Assembly: GCA_964345225.1 (NCBI GenBank)
Contig: CAYFQB010000071.1
Span: 6,680-70,679 of the forward strand
Length of the DNA: 64,000 nucleotides
Reading direction: 5' to 3'
DNA from: CAYFQB01 sp964345225
GTDB lineage: Bacteria; Nitrospirota; Thermodesulfovibrionia; Thermodesulfovibrionales; UBA6898
Below are positions 43,811 to 52,273 of the stretch, one piece after another. Every line of letters starts with the position of its first letter. The stretch's first letter is position 1. The notes below the pieces were generated by a model. It had not been told where the DNA came from and did no database searches. It was given only the letters and a program-made list of their open reading frames with translations. Position numbers and translations under genes: made by a program.

Positions 43811-44590
43811 CTATATCTCATCATTTTCGACCATATTTCTCAACATTTCCTTAAAGTCAATGCCTGCCTGTACGAAACCTTTAATACCATATCCCATATT
43901 TGCCTCAAATACGTAATACTCTCCCCTGTACTCGCATATATCGAGTCCGACATTATCTAAATCACATAATTCAACTACCTTTTTTGCGAAATTTAAGGCC
44001 TTCTGCGGGATATTTTCAAAACTGATTAATCCACCTCTTGAAACATTTGACCTGTACTCACCTTCCGGTATAATTTTCCAGTAAGACAGCATGACCCTTT
44101 TGTTTATCAAGACAACCCTGAGATCCCTGTTTATTTTCAAATACTCCTGAATGTAGGCAATTTCAGTTTTACTATTATAGGCATCAAGGTCATCTTTATT
44201 CTTGATAAGAAATACCCCTAAACCCATAGAAATACGTTTTGGAATTTTAGCTATAAATGGGAATGACCATTCCTTTAAAATCTTCCTTTTCTCTTCCTGG
44301 CCAGAATATATCCGTGTTTTTGGTTGCAGTATTCCAAAAAAATCAAAAAGTAGTTTCTGCTTTATCTTATTGTTGAAGAACCTGTAATAATTTGGATTCG
44401 GAAAAGTCTTTTTGCCAATTGTGTTTATAGGTTCGTATAAAAAAAAGGAAGGGAAATAAATCTTATCAGCATTATAAATAAGTTCAAGATCGCTTTTATT
44501 ATATTCATATAGATTTCGTTTTATGCCGAGCGTTATAACATTTTCACAATGAGATAATTGCCCGCCGATTGCAATCTTTTTCGTTTTCAT
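43811..44590 (-). CDS. RimK-like ATP-grasp domain protein
   Basis: 259 aa. The ATP-grasp fold is suggested by a central Lys strand (FPFIAKIPKRISMGLGVFLIK near 128-148), the specificity segment YIQEYLKINRDLRVVLIN, and the metal-binding end 'NVGLDICEYRGEYYVFEANMGYG' with Asp, Glu and Asn in order. This matches RimK-type ligases, which add amino acids to proteins or small molecules. The N-terminal 90 residues (IGGQLSHCENVITLG) are not familiar. Substrate unknown; it is next to cobA-hemD by position only. Confidence 0.75.
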   Translation of the reverse strand: MKTKKIAIGGQLSHCENVITLGIKRNLYEYNKSDLELIYNADKIYFPSFFLYEPINTIGKKTFPNPNYYRFFNNKIKQKLLFDFFGILQPKTRIYSGQEEKRKILKEWSFPFIAKIPKRISMGLGVFLIKNKDDLDAYNSKTEIAYIQEYLKINRDLRVVLINKRVMLSYWKIIPEGEYRSNVSRGGLISFENIPQKALNFAKKVVELCDLDNVGLDICEYRGEYYVFEANMGYGIKGFVQAGIDFKEMLRNMVENDEI

Positions 44591-44635
44591 AATTTATATT
44601 AACGCAGAGGAAAAATAATAGATATCACAAAATTT

Positions 44636-44670
44636 TAAAGGTAAACTCCGCTGCGCTTCGCTTACCTTTA
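44636..44670 (-). terminator. Hairpin after tRNA-Sec
   Basis: TAAAGGTAA and TTACCTTTA are perfect complements around a GC-rich loop (GCGAAGCGCAGCGGAGT). On the minus strand it lies 37 nt past the tRNA-Sec CCA and is followed by AAATTTT. It may terminate selC transcription or be one of the window's palindromic repeats. Confidence 0.4.
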
Positions 44671-44706
44671 ATCAATCAAATTACGCGTAGCCATGGCGAA
44701 GTGTAA

Positions 44707-44804
44707 TGGCGGGAGTGTGTGGGAATCGAACCCACCCTTCCAGTTTGTAGCCGGAAACACTGGATTTGAAGTCCAGGAGGGACACCAGAACCCTATGCAC
44801 TCCC
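44707..44804 (-). tRNA. selC: Selenocysteine tRNA (tRNA-Sec, anticodon UCA)
   Basis: 98 nt, read from 44,804 to 44,707. 5' GGGAGTGC pairs with CACTCCC, discriminator G, encoded CCA. The anticodon arm CTGGACT-TCA-AATCCAG is identical to E. coli selC around the anticodon. The long variable arm TTTCCGG..CTGGAA and the T arm GTGGG-TTCGATT-CCCAC are clear. It decodes UGA as selenocysteine with SelA, SelB and SelD, which are outside the window. A candidate UGA gene lies at 51,223-51,690. Confidence 0.96.
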
Positions 44805-44892
44805 TTGGTTGATTTTACTTAATTACCAAAACTCCTTACAAGCAATACTCATAATAATATGGGAAATTAGTGAACCCCGTATAACGGAGTAA

Positions 44893-44975
44893 ATCTGGAT
44901 TCTCCGCCTCTGGCGGACAGGAGGGACCCCGTAAAGCTCCGCCACGGGGCAGGCACCAGAACCCTATGCACTCCC
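44893..44975 (-). repeat. Degenerate partial copy of selC split by repeat inserts
   Basis: Read on the plus strand: CTGGATT, then CTCCGCCTCTGGCGGA, then CAGGAGGGA, then a CCCCGTAAAG...CACGGGG hairpin, then CACCAGAACCCTATGCACTCCCTT. The CTGGATT, AGGAGGGA and CACCAGAA...CTCCCTT parts match the 5' half of selC in order. The two inserted pieces are palindromic and resemble other repeats here. The 3' half of the tRNA is missing, so it cannot work as a tRNA. Confidence 0.75.
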
Positions 44976-45070
44976 TTGTGTTGATATTACCGGTTCATAA
45001 AAGGTTACAATAAATATAATAACATTAACTTATTGTTGTTTCTACATTGCAACTATTACAGGAGAAATCA

Positions 45071-45970
45071 TTGGCCGTCAGAGTCGGCAACTGTTCCTGG
45101 ACAGAGAAGACCTTGATTCAGAGCGGAGAATTTTACCCCAAAAGTGTAAATACCGCTGAAGAGAGACTTAGATATTATTCAAGCAAGTTCGATGTCGTTG
45201 AAGTGGATTCAAGCTATTATGCAATCCCAGCAATGAGAACAGTCAATCTCTGGGCAGAGAGAACACCATCTGGCTTTCTATTCCACATCAAGGCTTACGG
45301 CCCCCTTACTGGTCACGGTGCTGATTATCGTTCACTGCCAAGGGAGGTCAGGGACATAATCCCTGCCGAATCACTTCAAAAGAAACGCATCTATATTAAA
45401 GACAGGGAAATACTGAGGGTTCTCTTCAGGCTTTTCAAAGTGGCTCTTAAGCCTCTTGCTGAGACTGATAAACTCGGCATCATAGTATTTCAATATCCAC
45501 CGTTTTTCGTATATAAAAAACAGAACCTCGATTTTATCATTTTTTGCAAAGAGATGATGGATAATTTCCGGATAGGGGTTGAGTTCAGGCATGGAAGCTG
45601 GCTTGCTGAGAACAGGAGGGAAGAGACTTTCAGATTCCTAAGGGAAAATGACCTGGTATATATTACGGCTGATGAGCCTCAGTACGGTACAATGGCAACA
45701 GTTCCTTTTGTACCTGAAGCAACCTCTGATATCGCGTATTTAAGACTTCATGGAAGAAACAAAGAAAACTGGCTAAAACGCGGAATCGAGACATCTGAAA
45801 GATACAACTATTTTTATGCCCATGATGAGCTGAAATCTTTAGTTCCGGCAATAAGCACACTCAGTAAAAAAGCGCATTCGGTATACGTCATGTTCAATAA
45901 CTGTCATTTAGGATTTTCGATAAGGAACTCTTTCACAATGAAAGAGTTAGTTGAAAAGAACAGCAATTAA
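45071..45970 (+). CDS. DUF72 family protein (YecE-like)
   Basis: About 299 aa from TTG. DUF72 proteins have a TIM-barrel fold and unknown function. The opening 'AVRVGNCSWTEKTLIQSGEFYPKSVNT' and 'RLRYYSSKFDVVEVDSSYYAIP' fit, as do 'GVEFRHGSWL', 'YLRLHGRN' and 'VYVMFNNCHLG'. An ATG 24 bp upstream is in frame, but AGGAGAAATCA lies between it and the TTG, giving the TTG ideal spacing and placing the family's usual first strand at the start. It runs opposite to its neighbours after selC. Confidence 0.88.
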   Translation: MAVRVGNCSWTEKTLIQSGEFYPKSVNTAEERLRYYSSKFDVVEVDSSYYAIPAMRTVNLWAERTPSGFLFHIKAYGPLTGHGADYRSLPREVRDIIPAESLQKKRIYIKDREILRVLFRLFKVALKPLAETDKLGIIVFQYPPFFVYKKQNLDFIIFCKEMMDNFRIGVEFRHGSWLAENRREETFRFLRENDLVYITADEPQYGTMATVPFVPEATSDIAYLRLHGRNKENWLKRGIETSERYNYFYAHDELKSLVPAISTLSKKAHSVYVMFNNCHLGFSIRNSFTMKELVEKNSN

Positions 45971-46007
45971 GAAGAAACTTTCAGGCCATGTCCTGCTTTG
46001 ATATATC

Positions 46008-46691
46008 TTAACGGTTCTGCACTTTTTCCTTAATGAAAGAATCTAAAAGGCTCTGTTGTTTTTCGTTAACTTTAACGAAATTGAGGCCGAACTCTGAATA
46101 CTCAGGAGTCCTGCCCTTTATCATGCGTACAACAACAGAATTTACCTTAATCTTTTGCTTTGAGTCAGGGATAGAAAAATCCACAGTAATCTTTGTGCCT
46201 ATTGCAAATGGCTCTCTTGACTCGAGCAAAAGACCGCTTCTGCTGATATTCAAAGCTGTCCCTTGTGTTTTGGTCCCTTTAAAAGTAACATTGACCGGCA
46301 GTGAGATCTCCACCCTTTGGTCTTTTCTGACGTTAACTTTGACAAACTTCTGTATCTCGGCAATAAATATATCTTCATTTATAGGTTTTCGCAGATAAGA
46401 ATTGCATCCTGCTTTGTAGCATTCTTGTTCTTTCTCGGAAACAGTAACAATAACTATCGGTGTGTCTTTTATTTGTTTATCCGATCTGATTAATCTGCAG
46501 CACTCGATCCCGTTCATCACAGGCATCTCAAGATCAAGGAAGACAATATCCGGCTTCTCATCTTTGGCTATACGAAGTGCCTCCAGCCCGTTAAGGGCTT
46601 TAAAAATGGTACAGTCGATTCTTTTAAGAAATGATGTTTCAAGGTCAAGGAAATTTTTCATGTCGTCAACTATTAGAACTTTTACAGGCAT
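46008..46691 (-). CDS. Response regulator with C-terminal PilZ domain
   Basis: 227 aa. Residues 1-118 are a receiver domain: VDDMKN (8-13), phospho-Asp in VFLDLEMPVMNG (about 53) and the Lys in YLRKPI (about 104). Residues 120-225 are PilZ: RKDQRVE provides the RxxxR and NISRSG the (D/N)xSxxG of c-di-GMP-binding PilZ domains. It would link a two-component signal to c-di-GMP, perhaps to pili or motility (inference). It stands alone, with a 223-bp AT-rich upstream region. Confidence 0.92.
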   Translation of the reverse strand: MPVKVLIVDDMKNFLDLETSFLKRIDCTIFKALNGLEALRIAKDEKPDIVFLDLEMPVMNGIECCRLIRSDKQIKDTPIVIVTVSEKEQECYKAGCNSYLRKPINEDIFIAEIQKFVKVNVRKDQRVEISLPVNVTFKGTKTQGTALNISRSGLLLESREPFAIGTKITVDFSIPDSKQKIKVNSVVVRMIKGRTPEYSEFGLNFVKVNEKQQSLLDSFIKEKVQNR

Positions 46692-46917
46692 AGAATACTC
46701 CTTAAAAATTATAATTTTTATTGTAAATATTAAAAAATAGTTTAACTATATTGTCAAGCCTTATGTATCTCCTTTATTTATTTTAATTTCGTAATTCCCG
46801 AATTTTTCTATATTTTTAATTAAAAAATTTTGATATTTGCTAAGATAATCCTAACACTTCAAAGAATTTTACTAAATATGATAATATAATTGAATTTTTA
46901 GTCATTCGGAGGCTTTG

Positions 46918-47988
46918 ATGTCCAAAACATATAATATTGCTGTAATTCCCGGTGATGGCACCGGCCCCGAAGTTGTTGCTGAAGGCATTAAGGTATTAAA
47001 TGCTGTCTCAGACAAATTTGGTTTTAAACTCAATATCAATTATTTTGATTTCGGCGGTGACAGATACCTGAAAACAGGCGAGGTGCTGCCGGATAATGCT
47101 ATTGATGAACTCAGGAAATGTGATTCGATTTATCTGGGGGCAATTGGTCATCCAGATGTCAAGCCGGGAATCCTCGAAAAAGGCATACTGCTCAGGCTAC
47201 GTTTTGAGCTTGACCTGTACATTAACCTCAGGCCGGTAAAGCTTTACCCTGGAGTTGAATGTCCTCTCAAGGACAAACAACCAGAGCACATAGATTTTGT
47301 TGTTGTCAGGGAAAACACGGAGGGACTCTATGCAGGGTCAGGGGGAGTTTTCAAGAAAGGCACGCCTGATGAAGTTGCAGTTCAGGAGTCTATCAACACA
47401 AGAAAAGGTGTCGAACGCTGCATTAGGTATGCATTCGAATTCTCAAGGAAAAGAAAGAAGATGAATAAAGTTACATTGTGCGGTAAGACAAACGTTCTTA
47501 CATTCGCATTTGACCTCTGGGAAAGGACTTTCTACGAAGTGGCAAAGGAATACCCTGACATAAAGCCTGACTACGCACATGTTGATGCCATTACAATGTG
47601 GTTTGTAAAAAATCCTGAATGGTTTGATGTTATTGTGACTGACAATATGTTCGGGGACATAATAACAGACCTCGGTGCAATGATTCAGGGTGGAATGGGC
47701 ATAGCTGCCGGGGGCAACATAAACCCTGAAGGAGTTTCGATGTTCGAACCAATAGGCGGTTCTGCACCCAAATACAAGGGCAAGAATATTATTAATCCCA
47801 TTGCTGCAATATGTGCCGGTGGCATGATGCTCGATCATTTTGGAGAGAATGATGCAGCAAATGCTTTAGAAAATGCGGTTATGGAAGTTACCGGGAAACA
47901 TATAAAGGGCCTTGCAGCAGGCCATATGGGTCTCAGCACAAACGAGGTCGGGGATCTTGTGGCAAAATATGCCACTGAAATAAAATAG
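46918..47988 (+). CDS. leuB: 3-isopropylmalate dehydrogenase family
   Basis: 356 aa. It oxidises and decarboxylates 3-isopropylmalate in leucine synthesis. The beta-decarboxylating dehydrogenase fold shows VIPGDGTGPEVVAEG at the start, ENTEGLYAG, GKTNVLTFAFDLWER, the metal Asp motif DNMFGDIITDLGA and the NAD loop GSAPKYKGKNIINP. Related tartrate or homoisocitrate dehydrogenases share these, so the substrate is inferred. The ATG at 46,918 has GGAGG; a TTG three bases upstream is in frame but less likely. asd follows after 1 bp. Confidence 0.88.
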   Translation: MSKTYNIAVIPGDGTGPEVVAEGIKVLNAVSDKFGFKLNINYFDFGGDRYLKTGEVLPDNAIDELRKCDSIYLGAIGHPDVKPGILEKGILLRLRFELDLYINLRPVKLYPGVECPLKDKQPEHIDFVVVRENTEGLYAGSGGVFKKGTPDEVAVQESINTRKGVERCIRYAFEFSRKRKKMNKVTLCGKTNVLTFAFDLWERTFYEVAKEYPDIKPDYAHVDAITMWFVKNPEWFDVIVTDNMFGDIITDLGAMIQGGMGIAAGGNINPEGVSMFEPIGGSAPKYKGKNIINPIAAICAGGMMLDHFGENDAANALENAVMEVTGKHIKGLAAGHMGLSTNEVGDLVAKYATEIK

Positions 47989-47989
47989 G

Positions 47990-49021
47990 ATGGAAATTAA
48001 GTTAAAGAAAAAAGACAAATATATAGTCGCTGTTGTAGGTGCAACAGGCGCTGTGGGTAACGAAATGGTTGCCACTCTAGAACAGAAAAATTTTCCTGTT
48101 GAGAAACTCAGGCTTTTTGCATCCGAAAGGTCTGTGGGCAAGACCCTGCAATTCAAGGACACTGATGTGGCAGTAGAAACCCTGGATGAGGGCTGTTTCA
48201 AGGGAATAGACATAGCATTGTTTTCTGCTGGTGCAGAAAGGTCAAAGATATGGGCTCCTGTTGCGGCAAAATCAGGATGTGTTGTTGTTGACAATTCAAG
48301 CCAGTGGAGAATGGACCCCGGGGTTCCGCTTGTTGTTCCTGAGGTTAATCCAGATGACCTGAAATGGCACAAGGGGATAATTGCAAATCCAAACTGCTCG
48401 ACCATACAGATGGTCATTGTTCTTAAACCCATTCATGATGCGGCAAAGATCAAAAGGGTTGTTGTGACAACTTTTCAATCAGTATCCGGTACAGGGAAGA
48501 AGGCCATGGATGAACTACTACAACAGACAACCGACATACTTAATTTCAGGCCAGTGCAAAAAAATGTGTATCCACATCAGATAGCATTCAACTGTCTGCC
48601 TCATATAGATAAATTTCTTGAAAATGGCTATACAAAGGAAGAGATGAAAATGGTGAATGAAACAAAAAAGATAATGGGGGACGATTCTATCGGGATTACA
48701 GCTACAACTGTGCGCGTGCCCGTATTCAGATGCCACTCGGAGAGCCTTAATATAGAGACCCATAAGAAAATAACACCGAATGAGGTAAGGGCTGTACTTT
48801 CGAGTGCTAAAGGTATAATTATCTACGATGCTCCTGAAAAGAATATCTACCCGCTCGCTATTGACGTTGCTGATAAGGATGAGACATACGTGGGAAGGGT
48901 GCGTGAGGATGAGTCCATTGAAAATGGAATTAATATGTGGATAGTTGCTGATAACCTCAGGAAAGGTGCTGCCCTTAACGCAGTCCAGATAGCGGAAAAA
49001 CTGATTGAGATGGTCGATTAA
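47990..49021 (+). CDS. asd: Aspartate-semialdehyde dehydrogenase
   Basis: 343 aa. It reduces aspartyl phosphate to aspartate semialdehyde for Lys, Met, Thr and diaminopimelate. The NADP loop is VVGATGAVGNEMVA; the nucleophile Cys is in NPNCSTIQM; VRVPVFRCHSES has the substrate-binding residues. It starts 2 bp beyond the leuB stop, so the pair is co-transcribed, an arrangement common in Nitrospirota and Deltaproteobacteria. Normal length. Confidence 0.96.
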   Translation: MEIKLKKKDKYIVAVVGATGAVGNEMVATLEQKNFPVEKLRLFASERSVGKTLQFKDTDVAVETLDEGCFKGIDIALFSAGAERSKIWAPVAAKSGCVVVDNSSQWRMDPGVPLVVPEVNPDDLKWHKGIIANPNCSTIQMVIVLKPIHDAAKIKRVVVTTFQSVSGTGKKAMDELLQQTTDILNFRPVQKNVYPHQIAFNCLPHIDKFLENGYTKEEMKMVNETKKIMGDDSIGITATTVRVPVFRCHSESLNIETHKKITPNEVRAVLSSAKGIIIYDAPEKNIYPLAIDVADKDETYVGRVREDESIENGINMWIVADNLRKGAALNAVQIAEKLIEMVD

Positions 49022-49052
49022 AAATTGAACGCCACGTCTTTACGCTATTCCG

Positions 49053-49132
49053 GGACTCCTCGCAATGACGTAAGATCATCGCTGTTTTATTTGTCATTGC
49101 GAGTCCTTAAGTCTCTGGGCGAAGCAATCTCA
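49053..49132. repeat. REP-like 'gtcattgcgag' palindrome
   Basis: GGACTCCTCGCAATGAC (49,053-49,069) and GTCATTGCGAGTCC (49,093-49,106) form an imperfect hairpin, followed by GGGCGAAGCAATCTC. This string belongs to a dispersed palindrome family seen in many bacterial phyla. It fills the gap between asd and the next gene. Confidence 0.75.
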
Positions 49133-49158
49133 TATTTATATGATAGAGAAACCTGTAT

Positions 49159-50475
49159 ATGATTAATGCCGATATCATTGTAAAGGCTGATTTTGTCTTG
49201 AAAATGGACGAAGAGCTTTCGGTAATCGAAAACGGTGCAATTGCCGTAAAAGACAGCAGAATTGTTTTCATTGGAACTTCCGAGGACATAAACAATAAAT
49301 ACACATCTGACAATGTCATAGGCGGCAAAGGGAAGGTTGCCTTGCCCGGTCTGGTAAATACCCACACCCATGCTGCAATGGTCTATTTCAGAGGGCTTGC
49401 AGACGACCTGCCGCTTAAGGTCTGGCTCGAAGAGCACATATGGCCTGCTGAAGGGAGATGGCTGAGCCCTGAATTTGTCGGCGATGCTGTTGAACTTGCT
49501 TGTCTTGAAATGCTAAAAGCCGGCATTACTGTCTATAACGATATGTACTTCTTCGGAGATGCAATAGCCCTGGCAACTAAAAAAACTGGCATGAGAGCGG
49601 TTGTCGGGATAGGCATACTGGACTTTCCGAGTATATCAGCCAGCACAACAGAAGAATATTTTGCAAATGCCGAAAATTTCATTAAGGACTGGGTTGGAGA
49701 TGACCTTATTGTACCCAGTATTGCACCCCATGCCCTTTACACCTGTGCCCCTGAGAACATGCTTAGGGCAAAGAAGATTGCAGAGCAATATGATGTTCCT
49801 CTCCATATCCATCTTGCAGAGACTGAATGGGAAGTTAACGAGGTCAGGAACAAATACGGCAAATCCCCTATAATATTACTAGAGAGTATTGGTTTTCTGG
49901 ATGAGAGGGTCATTGCAGCACACTGTATATGGCCTTCTGAAGAAGAGATATTTATACTTGCAAACAGAAAGGTTGGAGTTTCACACTGTATAGAAAGCAA
50001 TCTGAAACTCTCATCAGGGATTGCACCTGTCAATAAAATGCTCAATGCAGGTGTAAGGGTTACATTCGGAACTGACGGTGCCGCTAGCAACAACGATCTT
50101 GATATACTAAGCGAGATGTCAACTGCTGCGAAGATTCACAAGGCTGTATCAGGAGACCCTACCGCACTTAATGCAAGACAGTCAGTGCTTATGGCAACTA
50201 GGTGGGGAGCAGAGGCTCTTGGACTTGGAGATATTATCGGTAGCATCGAGGAAGGGAAGTCAGCAGATATAATTATTGCAGACCTTAAAAAACCTCATCT
50301 TACTCCGATATACGATATATATTCACACATAGTCTATTCAATGCATCCCTCTGATATAGAATCTGTCATGGTAAACGGTAAAATAGTGGTAGATAATGGT
50401 AAATTAATCACAACTGATGAGGCAGATATCATGAATAAGGCTTTAGAATGGGGCAAGAAGATTAAGAAAAGCTAA
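49159..50475 (+). CDS. mtaD: 5-methylthioadenosine/S-adenosylhomocysteine deaminase-like amidohydrolase
   Basis: 438 aa. This metal-dependent amidohydrolase deaminates adenosine derivatives in S-adenosylmethionine recycling. The metal site is NTHTHAAM (His pair), HIHLAE, AAHCIWP and GTDGAASNNDLD. The substrate-loop ADDLPLKVWLEEHIWPAE is typical of MTA/SAH deaminases rather than guanine deaminase. It lies 137 bp after asd in the same direction, consistent with methionine metabolism. Normal length. Confidence 0.9.
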   Translation: MINADIIVKADFVLKMDEELSVIENGAIAVKDSRIVFIGTSEDINNKYTSDNVIGGKGKVALPGLVNTHTHAAMVYFRGLADDLPLKVWLEEHIWPAEGRWLSPEFVGDAVELACLEMLKAGITVYNDMYFFGDAIALATKKTGMRAVVGIGILDFPSISASTTEEYFANAENFIKDWVGDDLIVPSIAPHALYTCAPENMLRAKKIAEQYDVPLHIHLAETEWEVNEVRNKYGKSPIILLESIGFLDERVIAAHCIWPSEEEIFILANRKVGVSHCIESNLKLSSGIAPVNKMLNAGVRVTFGTDGAASNNDLDILSEMSTAAKIHKAVSGDPTALNARQSVLMATRWGAEALGLGDIIGSIEEGKSADIIIADLKKPHLTPIYDIYSHIVYSMHPSDIESVMVNGKIVVDNGKLITTDEADIMNKALEWGKKIKKS

Positions 50476-50597
50476 CTTATATAAATATATAACAGGTAAA
50501 ATAATCAGGTTTAATCCATATAATTCATGAACTCAAATCCAGTTATGACTAAAAATATACATGCCGTTCTTTATATGTGTCGCATTTTTGGTGTTCA

Positions 50598-50606
50598 TGA
50601 TATAAT
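50598..50606 (+). promoter_or_regulatory. Extended -10 promoter before the HAMP gene
   Basis: TGATATAAT (an extended -10) ends 6 nt before the ATG at 50,613, and no Shine-Dalgarno lies between. Transcription would start at the ATG, so the mRNA may be leaderless. The -35 region (TGTCGC at 50,578) is weak. Confidence 0.45.
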
Positions 50607-50612
50607 CAACAG

Positions 50613-51152
50613 ATGAAAAAGATCCGCAGGAGTTACTTTGGCGTAAGAGAGATTCGTCTTTCTATAGCAATTATCGTACTTTGGTCTTTCCTTGCTGTAA
50701 CCTTACTTACCTTTGGAATCAGTGAACTACTTACTTGGTTAGATAGTAGTCAACTTACTCCTAACCATGTTTTGCTTATATTCCTCCTTATAATGCTTGG
50801 ATACGGAATACTCGTTGTGATATTTACCCTGTTCTTTGCAAAACGCTTAATCGGTCCCTTCGAAAGGTTGAAGAAAGAAATAAGACTTATACTCAAAGGC
50901 GAATATCATCGCCGCCTTTCAGTCAGAAACAGTGATGACGTCTACATACGCTCTTTAATTAAAGAGATCAACATACTACTCGATGATTACGAAAAGATGT
51001 ACCGTTTCCATAATGATCTTACAAGATCATTAAACTCTGAACTATTGGATATACTATCCGAACTTGAGAAAGATGAACTTTCAAAAGATCAACTGCGGGA
51101 GGCCCTTCTGTCCTTCCATGATAAGTTGAAATCTCAACTTGAGCAAAAATGA
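50613..51152 (+). CDS. Membrane protein with HAMP-like domain
   Basis: 179 aa. Two transmembrane helices (about 17-40 and 51-77) flank a short periplasmic loop. A HAMP-like region follows (FFAKRLIGPFERLKKEIRLILKGEY, 75-100) and then a coiled coil of charged residues to the end (130-179). It resembles a methyl-accepting or histidine kinase protein cut down to its membrane and linker parts; there is no kinase or signalling domain. Similar short HAMP proteins occur in Deltaproteobacteria. Function unknown. It is convergent with the YHS gene. Confidence 0.7.
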   Translation: MKKIRRSYFGVREIRLSIAIIVLWSFLAVTLLTFGISELLTWLDSSQLTPNHVLLIFLLIMLGYGILVVIFTLFFAKRLIGPFERLKKEIRLILKGEYHRRLSVRNSDDVYIRSLIKEINILLDDYEKMYRFHNDLTRSLNSELLDILSELEKDELSKDQLREALLSFHDKLKSQLEQK

Positions 51153-51222
51153 GAAATTACCGGGAGCTTGCTATAAGCTATTTGCCTTTTACCATGTGTT
51201 ACGAGGATTCCAGTTAATATTT

Positions 51223-51690
51223 CTATCTCTTGGGGATTTTTGGCCAGTTTTTATCCGCCTTTTTAATGTACTCAGACATATTCTGTTTCCATATATTCTG
51301 TATATCCATGTTAAGGTTAAGATATAGCTTTCCATCAACAATAGACCATGCCTCAGGGTCAATATCAGCCGTGGTCCCACGGCTCACTGCATATGCTCAA
51401 TATCCTCCAAACTGGGGAGAATATTTCTCAGGGTTAGATTTAAAAATGTCACGGTTTTCGGCACTTGAAAAAAGCCATTTTGCCCCCATCCATGTGTATC
51501 CAAATTCCTCGTTTCCCTTTAATGGTTTCCTCTCAACAAAGTATGCAACCGGGTCATATCCCTTAATAGCAATTCCGTCGGATGTGGTATTAATTTTATC
51601 AACGGTTGAAGACTTGACACATGCCGAAAACGCAAAAACCAGAAGAGCTATAAGAAGAAGCCTTCTCTTTCCATATATTGCTGAAATCAT
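51223..51690 (-). CDS. YHS-domain selenoprotein (in-frame UGA at residue 98)
   Basis: 155 aa if UGA at 51,397-51,399 is read as selenocysteine; 97 aa if it is a stop. The N-terminus is a signal or lipoprotein peptide (LLLIALLVFAFSACVKSS). The YHS domain follows: AIKGYDPVAYF, WMGAKWLFSSAENRDIF, NPEKYSPQFGGY, then UGA. The family continues with Cys and AYAV; here the codons after the UGA give AYAVSRGTTADIDPEAW, SIVDGKLYLNLN, and YIKKADKNWP to a TAG. No other frame break occurs. YHS proteins bind metal, so Sec may be a metal or redox ligand (inference). Naming practice in annotation pipelines already allows YHS (seleno)proteins. Confidence 0.85.
51360..51389 (-). promoter_or_regulatory. Candidate bacterial SECIS element
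   Basis: On the minus strand, starting 12 nt after the UGA, AGCCGTG and CACGGCT form a perfect 7-bp stem (51,367-51,384) with the 4-nt loop GGAC. A lower stem (CAGT with ATTG) is possible. Known bacterial SECIS have a stem-loop whose loop begins with G, about 16-37 nt past the UGA; here the loop begins 20 nt past. It would recruit SelB. Confidence 0.75.
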
Positions 51691-51893
51691 AATGTCCCCT
51701 TTTTAAATCATATCATATCTGATAAATAACGTCATTTATCAATAATTACCAGAACACAAAACTAAATTAAATAATGGGCAAACTTCCGTAAATTAAATCC
51801 CTTTTTACAGAATACTTGAATGAACTTAAAAAAAGAATATATAAAATTTAGAAAATTTCCTATAATGTTAACAGCAATGGGGAGTAATTCAGG

Positions 51894-52106
51894 ATGCTCA
51901 TAAAAGTAATGTACCATAACAACAAATACGATATGGTTAATGGTTATCTCCTTGATAAATTACTGGCTTCAGACAGAATAAAGAGGTTTTACCGCTATTC
52001 AGAAAAAGGATGGGTCATTATAGGGCGTGACTGGATCAGGGGGAGGGGCGGTACATACAGCGGACATGAAAGGCGAACCTCCCAGTCAAGAAAAAAAATA
52101 CTTTGA
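51894..52106 (+). CDS. GSU3473 family protein
   Basis: 70 aa. It starts MLIKVMYHNNKYDMV, then VNGYLLDKLLASDRI, GWVIIGRDWIRG, and a GHERR end. These blocks match the small GSU3473-type proteins found next to respiratory or stress genes in Deltaproteobacteria and Nitrospirota. The function is unknown. GGGGAGT lies before the ATG. It is followed by a strong terminator hairpin, so it is a one-gene unit. Confidence 0.75.
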   Translation: MLIKVMYHNNKYDMVNGYLLDKLLASDRIKRFYRYSEKGWVIIGRDWIRGRGGTYSGHERRTSQSRKKIL

Positions 52107-52152
52107 GTTTTTAACCTCTTTTATATTTAACATCAAATCCCTTACTCCTTTT

Positions 52153-52202
52153 AAAAAATTTACCAGATGTAAAGAACCTTCTTATATCTGGTAAAATTTT
52201 TA
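52153..52202 (+). terminator. Terminator hairpin after the GSU3473 gene
   Basis: AAAATTTACCAGAT and ATCTGGTAAAATTTT form a 14-bp stem with one bulged A around a 17-nt loop, and the descending arm ends in five T residues. The A/T symmetry means it could work in both directions. Confidence 0.7.
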
Positions 52203-52273
52203 TATATAGAGGTATACAGATATCTGAAAAAACATTAACCAAGAAATTCAATATAGTTAGGGGAGATTCTCAT

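Noticed and set aside
44893..44975. A second functional tRNA beside selC
   Set aside because: Only 5'-half pieces are present and they are split by hairpin inserts; no T arm or 3' acceptor.
51397..51399. Reading the YHS gene as a 97-residue protein or a pseudogene with a nonsense mutation
   Set aside because: The UGA replaces a conserved Cys, the frame beyond is intact and family-like, a SECIS-type hairpin follows, and selC is present.
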